This document shows, one piece after another, positions 9,761 to 19,616 of a DNA stretch of 64,000 bases; within the stretch, counting starts at the first letter, position 1, and the number at the start of each line of letters is the position of its first letter. The position numbers and the translations under genes were made by a program. Under the pieces are notes generated by a model, which ran no database searches, was not told the DNA's origin, and saw nothing but the letters and a program-made list of their open reading frames with translations. The stretch comes from Aphanomyces cochlioides. Lineage: Eukaryota; Oomycota; Saprolegniomycetes; Saprolegniales; Verrucalvaceae. The stretch covers positions 2,418,001 through 2,482,000 of the forward strand of contig JAHQRK010000005.1 in the NCBI GenBank assembly GCA_019828595.1, read 5' to 3'.

Positions 9761-10550
9761 TCATGTGCAGACGAGGTTCAACACAAGCATGGCAACGTCA
9801 AAGAAATGGACGAGTGGAGGGTCAGCACAACACGACACGTCAACAAAGCGATGCTGCCTGCGAAGCATGAGTGACGACGTAAGGAAGGAAATTAAGATAA
9901 TTTCCGCGACGGCGCGAACGTGTTGGGGAACGTTGTCTCTCAGTCAGCATGGATGAGTTGGTCGAGCGACGACAAGTTGGGAGACCCAAGTTCGGCGACA
10001 TGATATGAGAGTTCATGTCTGGGTCAAGGAGACGGCCACTTTCCCGCTGGCACACGTCTGCTACCTCTAGCCAGCAACATGGCTCATCTATGTACGATCA
10101 AGACAAAAACCAAAGGCCTCTCCTGGCCTGAAACATCCTTTGGTGACCGTCCTATCTCGCCGCTCGTCCTGCGTGACAACGGTGTGATGTTTGATGACAC
10201 TTCATGCAAGTCCAACGTCATCGACCGTCGACGCTAGCTGTCACGGTCCAGCCAGGTATCCTTGAGAAATCGAAAACTCCAAGTCGACAGGCTGTCGATC
10301 TTACCTCGGTATGGACGAGAAACGGCACAGCTTCGCTTGATCCTTCTTCAACGCTCGTGATATTTTCAGACATTGCTTCCGCTCGTTTATTCGTCACGGC
10401 GGACGTTTTGCTCAGGCTGTGTAGTGCATTCACACCCGCAATCGCTTCAATCACATACGTGCCCGAGACGTAGCTCACAACGCTAAATCGGGATCGTGAT
10501 CCCGGGCTCACGATACAATTTGTTACATGACCCGATGGAATTTGTCTGGG
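9761..10550. other. No recognisable gene
   Basis: Only short, overlapping frames are present. None shows a family motif, and no transposon end was found. A minus-strand frame at 10218-10568 is open for 116 codons but looks compositional. Confidence 0.4.
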
Positions 10551-10556
10551 CATTCC

Positions 10557-11022
10557 TAACGGGATCATGACCTTTAGGTGTCGCCCTCTAGGGACAAATG
10601 CTGCAACCGAAGATATCTAACAATAACGAGATCCCTACTTGACGATGGCACACGTGAGAGCACGTCTTTGGTCATCGAGAATGGGACGACAACACTAAAA
10701 CCCATCGTTGTGCCTCCAATCTCGGACGACTGCGCTCTCTCTTGAAATTGGAGTGAAGACGACGAATTCTCGATGTGCAGTGAAGCAAACGCTAAAGGTA
10801 GACTCAAAATACGACCAAATCCGCTCTGCCATCGCGATTCGTAGAACTCAAAGAGTTTGGTGCTTGAGTCTTTGGGAAATTGCGCCGTGATCCCATGATC
10901 CCAAACCAGGTCATACCCCTGGAATTGGGTCACCGTATCATGGCGAAAAACCATAAGGCCATGATTTCGTCCAATCAAAACTCTTAGAGACTTTGGGGTC
11001 ATGACCCATGATCCCGTTAAGA
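10557..11022. mobile_element. Possible ~465 bp MITE with TAACGGGATCATG termini
   Basis: TAACGGGATCATGACC at 10557 is mirrored at 11005-11022 as CATGATCCCGTTA. The element contains an unrecognised 142-codon minus-strand ORF (10574-11002) and lies next to a truncated TMEM185-like exon. No clear target duplication was identified. Confidence 0.4.
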
Positions 11023-11164
11023 CTGCCGTGCGAACGCCATCTGTCGCTCGCTACCACGGATGGTTGTTTTGGTTTCCATTGAATCTTGGATGATTTTGAC
11101 GTCGAGTGACAACTGGTTGCCACTACCGGCTCGATGTCATGCTCTCCACCGAAGATGTTGCGCC

Positions 11165-11595
11165 CGTGGCGGACGAATGGCGACACGACGAGAAGTACAA
11201 ATAGTGCAAATAGTGGAAAGCTCTTGTCGTCGTAGACGAGTGCGTAGGTAAAGCTATTCATGGGCATCCATGCTCGGAAATCAATGCCAAAGAATGTGTG
11301 GATCGAATGGGCCAAACGAGTCATGTGTGGACCATCGTTCTCGTCTTCCTAGTAGACAAGACTTGGCACTGGCACCATCGTCGTGGGTTTCAAGCTCGAC
11401 AGGCGCTTGAGACTTGGTAAAACATCCGTCACGTCGTCTCCGCCGCGGCTGCTTTGCACTCCAACGAGGCAGCGTTGACGACATGCCAGTTTGTTGTGCT
11501 GGATTGACTACGAACTTCGCTCATGGCCAATGCAAGATCTTCGCGTCGTCGGGTCGTATTGCCATCGTCTTGTCACATGTTGGATCGATTTTCAT
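11165..11595 (-). pseudogene. TMEM185-like copy D: promoter and exon 1 only
   Basis: Reading minus from 11595, the upstream region and exon 1 match 17810-18235 of the intact gene at 17906, for example MTRLAHSIHTFFGIDFRAW and SFPLFALFVLLVVSPFV. The match ends just before the exon-1 donor site. A frameshift separates the N-terminal block (11484-11281) from the membrane block. It is a truncated duplicate of the 17.9 kb gene in opposite orientation. Confidence 0.8.
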
Positions 11596-11740
11596 GCCCT
11601 TCCGGCATTAATGGATGAGTGTTTAAAGTCCGAAGAGAGGCTACAGGCAAGCCTAAGTCTGTAGACTCTCCTCGGACTTGAAGCTCTCATCCACAGATGC
11701 CGGAAGGACATGAAAATCGATCCAACATGGCGACATCACG
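11570..11740. repeat. Long inverted repeat at the promoter edge of copy D
   Basis: The left arm begins ATGTTGGATCGATTTTCATG at 11577. The right arm ends with the reverse complement at 11735. The arms are about 70-75 bp and include GCCCTTCCGGCAT / ATGCCGGAAGGAC. The spacer is very short (around 11650-11665). The bases also occur upstream of the intact gene at 17790-17815. Confidence 0.75.
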
Positions 11741-11759
11741 AGCTTGCTTCTGTGGCAGT

Positions 11760-11999
11760 ACAAAGGTAATCTCGGTCACATTGTCGTCCTCAGGAGGGCT
11801 CAGAGCAGTCACTCACGAGAGTAACCACTCGTCTTTGGCCTCGTGAGTCTCTGCGTGGTACCTCCTGAATGGTAGACGTTGCCGTCGCTGAGTGCGTCTC
11901 AGCAAGGACGACAAAGTAGATAACACAAAACAGAGGAGAAATATTAGTTTTTAAAGCTACCATTAATGGCGGAAAGCTTCAGTCTCATCCGAAGTCTAC
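11760..11999. other. Region between palindrome and TMEM185 copy A
   Basis: No gene is seen. A stretch near 11780-11880 (CTCAGGAGG, CTCACGAG, GTGGTACCTCC) resembles the last exon of copy A (12000-12062) and may be a duplicated 3' end. Confidence 0.35.
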
Positions 12000-13232
12000 C
12001 TAGACGACATTGTCCTCTTCAGGAGGCACCACGCAGAGACTCACAAGGCCAAACACGAGAAGCTATGCAGATGACAAAGTTAAATTCACGGGCAGAGACT
12101 CCCGGGGCTTACCGTGAAAAAGACAACGCCAGCGACGATAAAGTAGGGGAGGAAGATGTACACAACGGGAAGATCGGCCACCCAGTTGAGCTTGACCATG
12201 AGCAGAATGAAAGGAGAAAAGGTAGCCAATGCCCCGATCAATGCAAAGAACCCAGCCAAACATGGCCACGTAGCAGATGGGACAGCTTCATCGTCGGTGT
12301 TGTTGGCAATGGAGAATTTCGTCGCAGCGTAGACGCCCATGGGCTACGAATATGGTTGAAATGTGTGAGGATTTTGACAAACTTACGACAAGGACGACCG
12401 CAACACCAACGCCGATCCAGTAAGGAAAGAACACAGCATTCCATCCCCACGATAGCGTTCCATCCAACTTAGTAGCGATTAGAATGACTTGACCAACGTG
12501 AGCAAACGCAGCGCAATTGCCTTGCATAAGCGCGGTGATGTAGTAAGGCGTCATGAGGGCAGCCCATTGCCAAGTGATAGAACCATCCAACTTGAGTGTG
12601 ATGAACACTTGTGTCAAGATGTACATGGCGACGACGAAAACGTTGAAACTACACAAGATAAGATGAGCATTGTGCCACAAAAGAAGGATCGTCGTACATG
12701 CGGTTCTCAGGTTTGGTTTCTGTTGTCACATCGACTTCAACGACATCGGCATTCTCGGTGTGAGTCTCAGTGATGCGGACGTCTTTGATTTGTTCCGAGT
12801 CATCAAAATGGTCTTCGCGATCGGCGGGAGCAATTCCCACCGAGAAATACGTCACGTAGAGCCATGCTGCATCGAACACCCACAACGGAAGGAGCGTCAC
12901 AGCCCAGGTCCAATCCACATCTCCATGGATCTTGAAGTATACAAGCACTACCAGTGAAATCAATCACGTGACGAATAATTCACAGCAACCGTACGTGGTC
13001 CCAAGAAAATCGGAGCAAAGACAGCGAGAACAACAGCGCCAAACACAAATGAACTCGTGATACGGTCCTTGGGATCGGCGCCAACAGTGACAAGCACTGC
13101 AGCAACGTGCTTGTTGACATTTTCTTGGTTGGTGTTTTCAGCAAAGTCAGACATTTGGCGCGCGAGTGGCACATTTGGTGCACGTCGAGCAGACGGTTCC
13201 TTCGCAAGCAGTGTCTTCGTCTCGCCTTGCAT
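12000..13232 (-). CDS. TMEM185 (FAM11)-like multipass membrane protein, copy A, intact
   Basis: Five exons on the minus strand (13232-12995, 12947-12698, 12648-12387, 12343-12113, 12062-12000) join in frame to 347 aa. After a polar N-terminus, hydrophobic segments come in pairs with the family pattern 'K/R-hydrophobic-DG..W.W.....P.W'. Examples are LVYFKIHGDVDWTWAVTLLP, FITLKLDGSITWQWAALMTP and LIATKLDGTLSWGWNAVFFP. An acidic loop (EDHFDDSEQIKDVRITE) separates segments. The C-terminus is PPEEDNVV. TMEM185 proteins are multipass proteins of unclear function. The ATG at 13232 is preceded by a good acceptor-like TTTTCCCTCCAG, so an extra 5' exon is possible. Copy B (7.7-8.3 kb) is a near-identical truncated duplicate. 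Confidence 0.82.
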
Positions 13233-13269
13233 CCTGGAGGGAAAAAGAAAAAGTGACTATCTTTCACCT

Positions 13270-13457
13270 GACTAGTATGTACTAGTCACTATATAGTACT
13301 ACGTAGTACGTATTTAGTACATTGCTACTACTAATAACCAGTATGTGGGCAAAAATTCAATCCTATGGTGGAAAATGAATGGTTTACTAAGATTTGTGCC
13401 ATGTACTAGTTTTAGTACTAGACTAAATACTAGATTTACATCTAGTACATACTAGTC
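13270..13457. mobile_element. 188 bp MITE with 16 bp perfect TIRs
   Basis: GACTAGTATGTACTAG starts at 13270 and its exact reverse complement ends at 13457. The interior is full of TACTAGTA-type palindromes and has no ORF. It lies just upstream of TMEM185 copy A. A target duplication is not evident. Confidence 0.6.
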
Positions 13458-14490
13458 ATGAATGTCAGTGTGGTGAAAACGACGAATCCATCGACGAAAA
13501 TTCCACAGGGAGTCCACATTGAGGCTCTACATGGCTCAGTACACAATTCGTGCAATGCAGAGCCCTCGGCAGACTCGCAGACGACGATGTTTGAGAACGC
13601 CCTCGACGTAGGAAGCGCCACCAGATCGTTCTCTCTCTTCGAAGCCGCATAGAAAGTGGTGTTTCCCATGACCTCTTCTCGGCGACTTGACCCATCGCAC
13701 CTACACAAGGGATTCATGTGGTTGTGGCTCTCTCATTTCTGTGGATGAATTAAAAGTCAGGGATGAGCGCCACCCATTTGGTCGACAGAGAAGAAGGAAG
13801 TCCAGAAAGGCGATACGAGCTTCCAACGCGTCTCCTTCATCTCACCTTTTGTGGATGTGCAAATAACCTTGTTGATTGTTCTCACTACTGTACCAACCGA
13901 CAAACCAAACGACGGGCATCTATTGCGTCGAGCAACCCGTAAGCAGGGTACAAAGCTCTTTTCGTTCTCGCTGTGGACATCTACCGCAAAAATTACTTTA
14001 GAATTAATTTGATAGACGTCGTGTTGTGACTACCCTGAAGCCCCTAAGACTAGTTCCGTCGTTCTCCCTTGAGCTCTGCAGAGCTCTTCAATCCAAGAAT
14101 ATGTTAACTGGCTAAAGCGCGCCTGACTTCTCGACTGTTTCAATGATCGTTTGGCATGGAATTTCTGTGGTCATTCACTTTCACCACGATCTTCGGTAAA
14201 CAAGAGGAGAAAATGGCCGGCATCCTGTCGGGGATGGCTGCGAGCTCCATCAAGCAGACTGCAATTATGTTTGTGACAACCCACAAGTTTGTGAAGACAG
14301 TGATAATAGCGAAAGTCATGAACATGTCGCGACTAAGGCGTCTGAGCGAAAAGAGGTGCCAAAACATCAACGAACGAAAGACGCGATTAAGGAGTCAGAA
14401 GAATTGCCGACAAAGAAGAATCAACACGTCGACTGAACACGAAATCCAGTCGACGACGAGTGCAGGAACACAAAATCGATGATACCACGA
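13458..14490. other. Unassigned segment with short ORFs
   Basis: A minus-strand frame 13717-13442 (91 codons, ending in a hydrophobic IFVDGFVVFTTLTFMTS) and a plus-strand frame 14156-14482 (108 codons) are open. Neither shows a family signature, a clear intron structure or a duplicate elsewhere in the window. They are left unassigned. Confidence 0.3.
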
Positions 14491-14504
14491 TGGCACATGA
14501 GTTA

Positions 14505-14662
14505 CCTGACGACGACGATTTTGTCATGGATGAAGACAGCGAGGACATCGAGATGTCATCGTGGTATCATTGATTTCGTATTCAGGGAAAACTTCGCGTG
14601 CGGACATCTCGATGTCCTCGCTGTCTTCATCCATGACAAAATTGTCGTCGTCGTCGCGCTTG
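14505..14662. repeat. Inverted repeat, acid-coding arms (DDDDFVMDEDSEDIEMS)
   Basis: The arms (about 14507-14555 and 14605-14660) are a near-perfect reverse complement of about 50 bp, with a spacer of about 50 bp. One strand of the arm encodes DDDDFVMDEDSEDIEMS. An inner inverted pair (GATACCACGATG / CATCGTGGTATC) flanks part of it. Confidence 0.8.
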
Positions 14663-14708
14663 CATCGTGAGGCAGCACTTTCATTGCTTGGCGCACGACT
14701 TGGTGTGG

Positions 14709-14978
14709 CTAACGCTTCAAAACCGCTTCTTCACTCACTTGCGCTTCCTTGAACGTTTTGTACTCAATCCTCTCTTGGCGCTTTAAACTCGACCAAGACC
14801 ATGGACAATATGATTGTGTTTCTGAGCACAGTAGCTTGTGACGTCCATGGCGATCGCGGAGCTCGGGAAAATCGTGTCGCGGCGAAAGAAGGGAATTTTG
14901 ACGATGGACGGAAGACACCAAGACCAACGCGGAGGCTGCCAACAGTAATGTCAAGCTCTTGCCTCTGTTGATGGACAT
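14709..14978 (-). CDS. Putative secreted/anchored small protein (leader ORF, copy e)
   Basis: The ATG at 14978 opens 89 codons. The start is MSINRGKSLTLLLAASALVL followed by VSSVH, a textbook n-region/h-region/small-residue signal-peptide shape. The predicted mature part begins RQNSLLSPRHDFPELRD and ends KTFKEAQVSEEAVLKR. The ORF lies directly downstream of an ORC6 exon-4 relic on the same strand, and an acidic palindrome follows. The homologue at 9.4 kb has lost its ATG. Function unknown. It could also be an open remnant of a longer gene. Confidence 0.4.
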   Translation of the reverse strand: MSINRGKSLTLLLAASALVLVSSVHRQNSLLSPRHDFPELRDRHGRHKLLCSETQSYCPWSWSSLKRQERIEYKTFKEAQVSEEAVLKR

Positions 14979-14989
14979 TTGAACCCACT

Positions 14990-15420
14990 CGAAATGGTAC
15001 GTAAGATGGACGTCATATCTTGCAGTTGTCTTGGCATCTTGTCTATCGGATCCATTGAGTCTCCGTCCACTAGTATTCTCGCTAGATCCAACGACATGAC
15101 TCGTGTACACAAAAAGCGATGCACCTGGAACGAGCAGTCGTGTCGCAGCTTCATTGCATTGGCTTCACATCGAGTACGTACACAGCTTGACTGCTAGTAC
15201 TTCTGGGCGGCGTAATGAGAGTTGGGCGGAACAACGACCAAGTTGGAATCGTCGTGGCTGTTTGCTTACGCAAGATGGAACGAAAGTGCTGTTTATGCTT
15301 TGAGAGACTCGTGTCTCCAGCAATATTTCACCACGTTTTTCAGTCCAATCGTGACAGGAACATGTATCACAAGTGCATGAGCCTCCTGATGTGAGTACCT
15401 TTTGTTGCATCACACGGCCA
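14990..15420 (-). pseudogene. ORC6-derived pseudogene, copy e
   Basis: Minus strand: the exon-2 equivalent at 15330-15240 starts GETRVSQSIN (ORC6 exon 2: GGTSLAKHKQC, recognisable at DNA level as GGAGACACGAGTCT versus GGAGGCACGAGTCT). A middle block spans 15185-15090, and the exon-4 equivalent at 15060-15030 gives MDPIDKMPRQ. Frames are broken. The leader ORF at 14978 follows directly. Confidence 0.65.
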
Positions 15421-15429
15421 AAACTCACG

Positions 15430-15790
15430 AGGACGCCTCCCGTCATCGAGCGAAATCAAATCGACAAATTGCGTGAAAAATAGCGAGATCGAAGCCACTC
15501 ACGAGTTTGCTGGCGACGAACACGACGACATGCCAGCCTTGCCTAGCGACGAAGAATTATATCGTTGCGAATGGACCAAGGCAGAAAATGATGCGACAGT
15601 AATGGCGAATGGTTGCCATCGCATCATTTTCTGCCTTGGTCCATTCGCAACGATATAATTCTTCGTCGCTAGGCAAGACTGGCATATCGTCGTGTTTGTT
15701 GCCAGCAAACACATCACCAGTCGCCATTGCCGTCGCATCATTTTCTGCCTTGGTCCAAAGCTCTGCAGAACCGTTCAATAAGACAGCCAT
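15430..15790. repeat. Palindromic acid-coding array, second occurrence
   Basis: The region starts with a segment for EIKSTNC/VKNSEIEATHEFAGD, then one unit for DDMPALPSDEELYRCEWTKA (15527-15610). This is mirrored immediately by inverted units (15615-15765). The final part encodes, in the inverse sense, SAELWTKAENDATAMATGDV, the same as at 7.24 kb. Confidence 0.85.
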
Positions 15791-15854
15791 TGATGCGGCC
15801 AAAGCGCGCTTGACTTCAACATACATATTAGATTTCACACGTATCAGATGTGGA

Positions 15855-16790
15855 AGGTTTTCTTATCTGGATATCCGGATAAATGGCAATCATGTCGAGG
15901 TGGCAGGCGGTAAGCCAGACTTCCAAGGTGCGGAGGGGGCTGCAGGGTGATCTATCGAATCCAGTCGTATCCAAAGCCCAAGAGTATGCGCGCATGGAGG
16001 CCATAATCCTCCTAAGGGTACCTAAGATCTATGACGTGGCATCCATGGCATCAGGGAGGCCAATGCTCCAATATACAACGACTTGTCGTGATGCAGCATG
16101 TGCGCTGTTCCAGCCACCATTTGGCTCCTACAAGCGGTGAGAATCAATGGCGCTCTCGAAGGAGAATCAGCGTACTCTCTCCACCCCGCGCGTCCAAGCA
16201 GCCACGACGATTCCAACTTGGTATACGTACTTGAAACGTAACGTTAGACAGACTCCAGTCCAAAGCTTTATCACGCCGTCCAGAAGTACAAGTGGTATAC
16301 ATCTGTCGGCAAGTCGTGATGATAGCTCACACTGAGCGCTTGAGACGCAATGTCGATTCGCACGGCCGCTCTTACCAGGTGCAGTTCAAAGAGTTATGTA
16401 AGTGGAGCCAACTACGTGGACACTAACGTTGGATCTAGCGAGAATACAAGTGACGAATGGACAAGACTCAGTGGATCCCATCGACAAGATGACTGGCCAA
16501 CACAATTGCAGGCGATGTGACGTCCATCTCACGTACCATCTTCAGTTGGTTCCATGTCCTTCAAAGCAAGGCCACGTCAGCAAACCTCCAAAACCATACA
16601 CTGGAATAACCAAGCATTTTCGTGCGACTCGTGTTACTGGAGATCGCATGCATCGACTCAACGACACTCAAATGGTGGCCTGGATGAAGAAAGTGAGCAT
16701 TCTCCTTCCTTCAATCATCAACTCTATCCAAGACAGCTCATCATCCCGCAGTCTCCAATATATCATCGATCCAATCCAAACTCGAAATCG
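15855..16790 (+). pseudogene. ORC6-derived pseudogene, copy f (plus strand)
   Basis: The promoter motif GATATCCGGATAA is at 15870. The exon-1 equivalent follows with NPVVSKAQEYARMEA (15955-16005). The exon-2 equivalent at 16165-16220 reads STPRVQAATTIPTW (ORC6: RVQAATTITTS). The exon-4 equivalent at 16465-16530 gives VDPIDKMTGQHNCRRCDVHL. The shared DTQMVAWMKKVSIL segment follows at 16665. Several frames are needed, so the copy is dead as ORC6. It is the most complete of the copies and the best guide to the module order. Confidence 0.72.
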
Positions 16791-16858
16791 CCCACTTCCA
16801 GTGAAGAAATGAAACAACTAGCACTCATATAAAAAAAGATAAAAACATCCAAAAGAAC

Positions 16859-17188
16859 ATGGCGCCAAGCGCAACCTCGATGATCAAGAACTTGTACACA
16901 ACGGCGCTCCTTTATGCGGCCGTTCTCCTCCACGTATTGTCCTTGGTTCCGAGGACGATCCAAGACCAACGACGCAGCATCAGTGCGAGACCACTAGCAA
17001 CTTTTCAAAGCAACTTCGAACAAGTCGACGACGGCCGCAAAATCAACACGCGCACGGCAATCCTGACAACAGATGGCGAAAATCCCTCCCCAGCACAAAC
17101 ATCCCAGAGAAAACGCGACAGCACGATCAAGGTCGATCGGTGGTCCTCCCGTCATCGAAATCAAATCGAGAAATTGCGTGAAAAATAG
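16859..17188 (+). CDS. Putative leader-bearing small protein, copy f
   Basis: An ATG opens 109 codons: MAPSATSMIKNLYTTALLYA, then AVLLHVLSLVP, giving a hydrophobic stretch of roughly 20 residues that could be a signal peptide or anchor. The rest is polar and basic (RTIQDQRRSISARP, then DDGRKINTRTAIL). Its 5' end matches the leaders at 6525 and 3895 (minus). It lies about 330 bp downstream of the ORC6 exon-4 relic and immediately upstream of the acidic palindromic array, so it is the middle part of the composite module. No family is recognised. An intron into the acidic repeats is possible. Confidence 0.4.
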   Translation: MAPSATSMIKNLYTTALLYAAVLLHVLSLVPRTIQDQRRSISARPLATFQSNFEQVDDGRKINTRTAILTTDGENPSPAQTSQRKRDSTIKVDRWSSRHRNQIEKLREK

Positions 17189-17790
17189 CGAGATCGAAGC
17201 GACTCACGAGGACGCACCCGCCGAAGTCACCCGAGCGGTAGTCCTCCCGTCATCGAGCGAAATCAAATCGACAAATTGCGTGAAAAACAGCGAGATCAAA
17301 GGCACTCACGAGTTTGCTGGCGACAAACACGACGACATGCCAGTCTTGCCTAGCGACGAAGAAATATATCGTTGCGAATGAACCATGGCAGAAAATGATG
17401 CGACGGCAATGGCGACTGGTGGTGTGTTTAACGAAGAATATCGTTGCATTCGCTACGATATAATTCTTCGTCTCTAGGCAAGGCTGGCATGTCGTCGTAT
17501 TTGTCGCCAGCAAACACACCACCAGTCGCCATTGTCGTCGCATCATTTTCTGCCTTGGTTCATTCGCAACGATATATTTCTTCGTCGCTAGGCAAGACTG
17601 GCATGTCGTCGTGTTCGTCGCCAGCAAACTCATGAGTGCCTTTGATCTCGCTGTTTTTCACGCAATTTGTCGATTTGATTTCGCTCGATGACGGGAGGAC
17701 GCACCCGCCGAAGTCACCCGAGCGAAATAAAAAAATCGACAATTTCGGTCAAGAATGGCGAGATCGAAGCGACTCACGAGGACGCACCCG
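17160..17790. repeat. Palindromic acid-coding array, third occurrence
   Basis: Direct units for EIKSTNCVKNSEIKGTHEFA, GDKHDDMPVLPSDEEIYRCE at 17255-17400 are followed by a compact inversion at about 17430-17470. Inverted units then run to 17700, and a further direct-oriented GAGGACGCACCCGCCGAAGT block is present on both sides (17210, 17697). The outer arms are several hundred bases long. The promoter of the 17.9 kb gene begins right after it. Confidence 0.85.
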
Positions 17791-17905
17791 CGCAATGAAA
17801 ATCGATCCAACATGTGACAAGACGATGGCAATACGACCCGACGACGCGAAGATCTTGTACTGGCCATGAGCGAAGTTCGTAGTCAATCCAGCACAACAAA
17901 CTGGC

Positions 17906-19531
17906 ATGTCGTCGACGCTGCTTCGACGCCAGTCGAGCCTCGTTGGAGTGCAAAGCAGCCGCGGCGGAGACGACTTGACGGATGTTTTACCAAATCTCAA
18001 GCGCCTGCCGAGCTTGAAACCCACAACGATGGTGCCAGTGCCAAGTCTTGTCTACTGGGAAGACGAGAACGATGGTCCACACATGACTCGTTTGGCCCAT
18101 TCGATCCACACATTCTTTGGCATTGATTTCCGAGCATGGATGCCTATGAATGGTTTCACCTATGCACTCCTCTACGAAGACAAGAGCTTTCCACTATTTG
18201 CACTCTTTGTACTTCTCATCGTGTCGCCATTCGTTCTTTTCCCAGGTAATCAGCCACAACTTCTGATGCATCTGATGTCTTTGAAGTCTTCCTTTGCCTC
18301 AAGATCGATGGCACTGTGACCTGGACGTGGAGTGCAGCGCTAGCACCTTTGTGGGTCATCACAGTCTTCAATTATCTCTACATCCCCTGCTTGCATTACG
18401 CCTTACGAGAGCCCATCACTGAACCTGTCGTCCGAACTGAGCCAGCATCGCCTGAGCCATCCACGACGCCTGAAGCTGTCGACGACCTTGAGCCTGAGCT
18501 TGTGTCTGCTTTTCAAAGCGCAGAGACTGGTGTCGACCTTCCGCGTCCTGAAGATGTTGACCGAGAAGCTTTGCCGCCACCAACACGGTCAACGTTTGCA
18601 GGGTATGGCACCAATTCTTCCCTCCCTTGCTTGATAATCCTGCAGGCGTCGTATCCTCATGGGGATATGCATTCTTCTCACGCAGCTTTTTGTGAGTTTG
18701 CGCTTGGACTCAACGATCGGATGGTCTTGGCTTGTTGTGCTCATCCCGCTGCTTTCCTTCTTTGTCCTCGACTGGGATCATACATACTACGTGCCTTGGA
18801 AGAAAGACGGCATCTTCCACATTGCACAGATCGTCTTCCTTGGCTTAAAGCTCGATGGAAACGTGTCGTGGGCGTGGTCCATCGTCTTCCTACCTACTTG
18901 GCTTTCCGTCGCTGTCATCCTAGCCACAATGGTAAAACCTCAACTCATGAATTAGCTCAAGAATGGTTGTAGGTTCATGCAGCATGGCGCCGCAAGTCGA
19001 GTGAATCGCATGTGATTGTCAGCTTTGTCAATTTGCTACAAGTCATCTCGGTGCTCATTTACTTCTCGCCTTTCATTCTCACCGTCGTGCGGCTTGATAC
19101 ATCCTTCTCAGCCTTTATCATCTTTCTTCCTTGGTTTGCCGTCATGGTGGCCTGGTGGGCGGTGGTGAGATCCTCAATTTGCTGTGATTTACAGCTTCTC
19201 ACGCGTCCCTGCAGGTGATCGTCGATGCCTTTGCGGCAACGAATGCGAGTACAAGTGAAGATATTCTCAACCACGTTGAAATTACGTCGTGGTACTTCGT
19301 GCTCCCATGGGACGTCTCGAATATCCTGCCACTCCTTCTCATGACCTTAGTAAATCGCGATGGAATCCTCCTGCATTGACGATGTCGTCCTTCTAGTGGC
19401 CTATCCTAGCCTACATTGCTCCGTCTGTAAGAGAAGAACCAGAGCCTCCTGAGACGTCTGTAGCTCCTGCAGCTCAAGAGGGAACGCCACAGGCAGGACG
19501 CCTACGACCACCAACTCGTCAACCAACTTAA
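17906..19531 (+). CDS. TMEM185 (FAM11)-like multipass membrane protein, copy C, intact
   Basis: Six exons (17906-18245, 18287-18602, 18646-18931, 18973-19164, 19215-19349, 19397-19531) join in frame to 467 aa with GT/AG introns of 41-50 bp. Family-type segments include FLCLKIDGTVTWTWSAALAP, FVSLRLDSTIGWSWLVVLIP and FLGLKLDGNVSWAWSIVFLP. A Pro/Glu-rich cytosolic-type loop (TEPASPEPSTTPEAVDD) follows the second membrane segment, and the C-terminus is Pro/Glu-rich. It is longer and diverged from copy A. A truncated inverted duplicate of its promoter and exon 1 lies at 11.2-11.6 kb. Function of the family is poorly known. Confidence 0.82.
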
Positions 19532-19616
19532 TAGAGAAATGATGCATCCATTATTGAGATAGACACTTCATACTTGTGAGATTTTCTTGTTGCGCATCCT
19601 TTCGGACCAAACTAAG

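Noticed and set aside
3990..16790. Processed (retroposed) ORC6 pseudogenes
   Set aside because: Copies keep upstream promoter motifs and non-exonic spacing between exon-like blocks and show no poly-A tail, so DNA-level duplication fits better.
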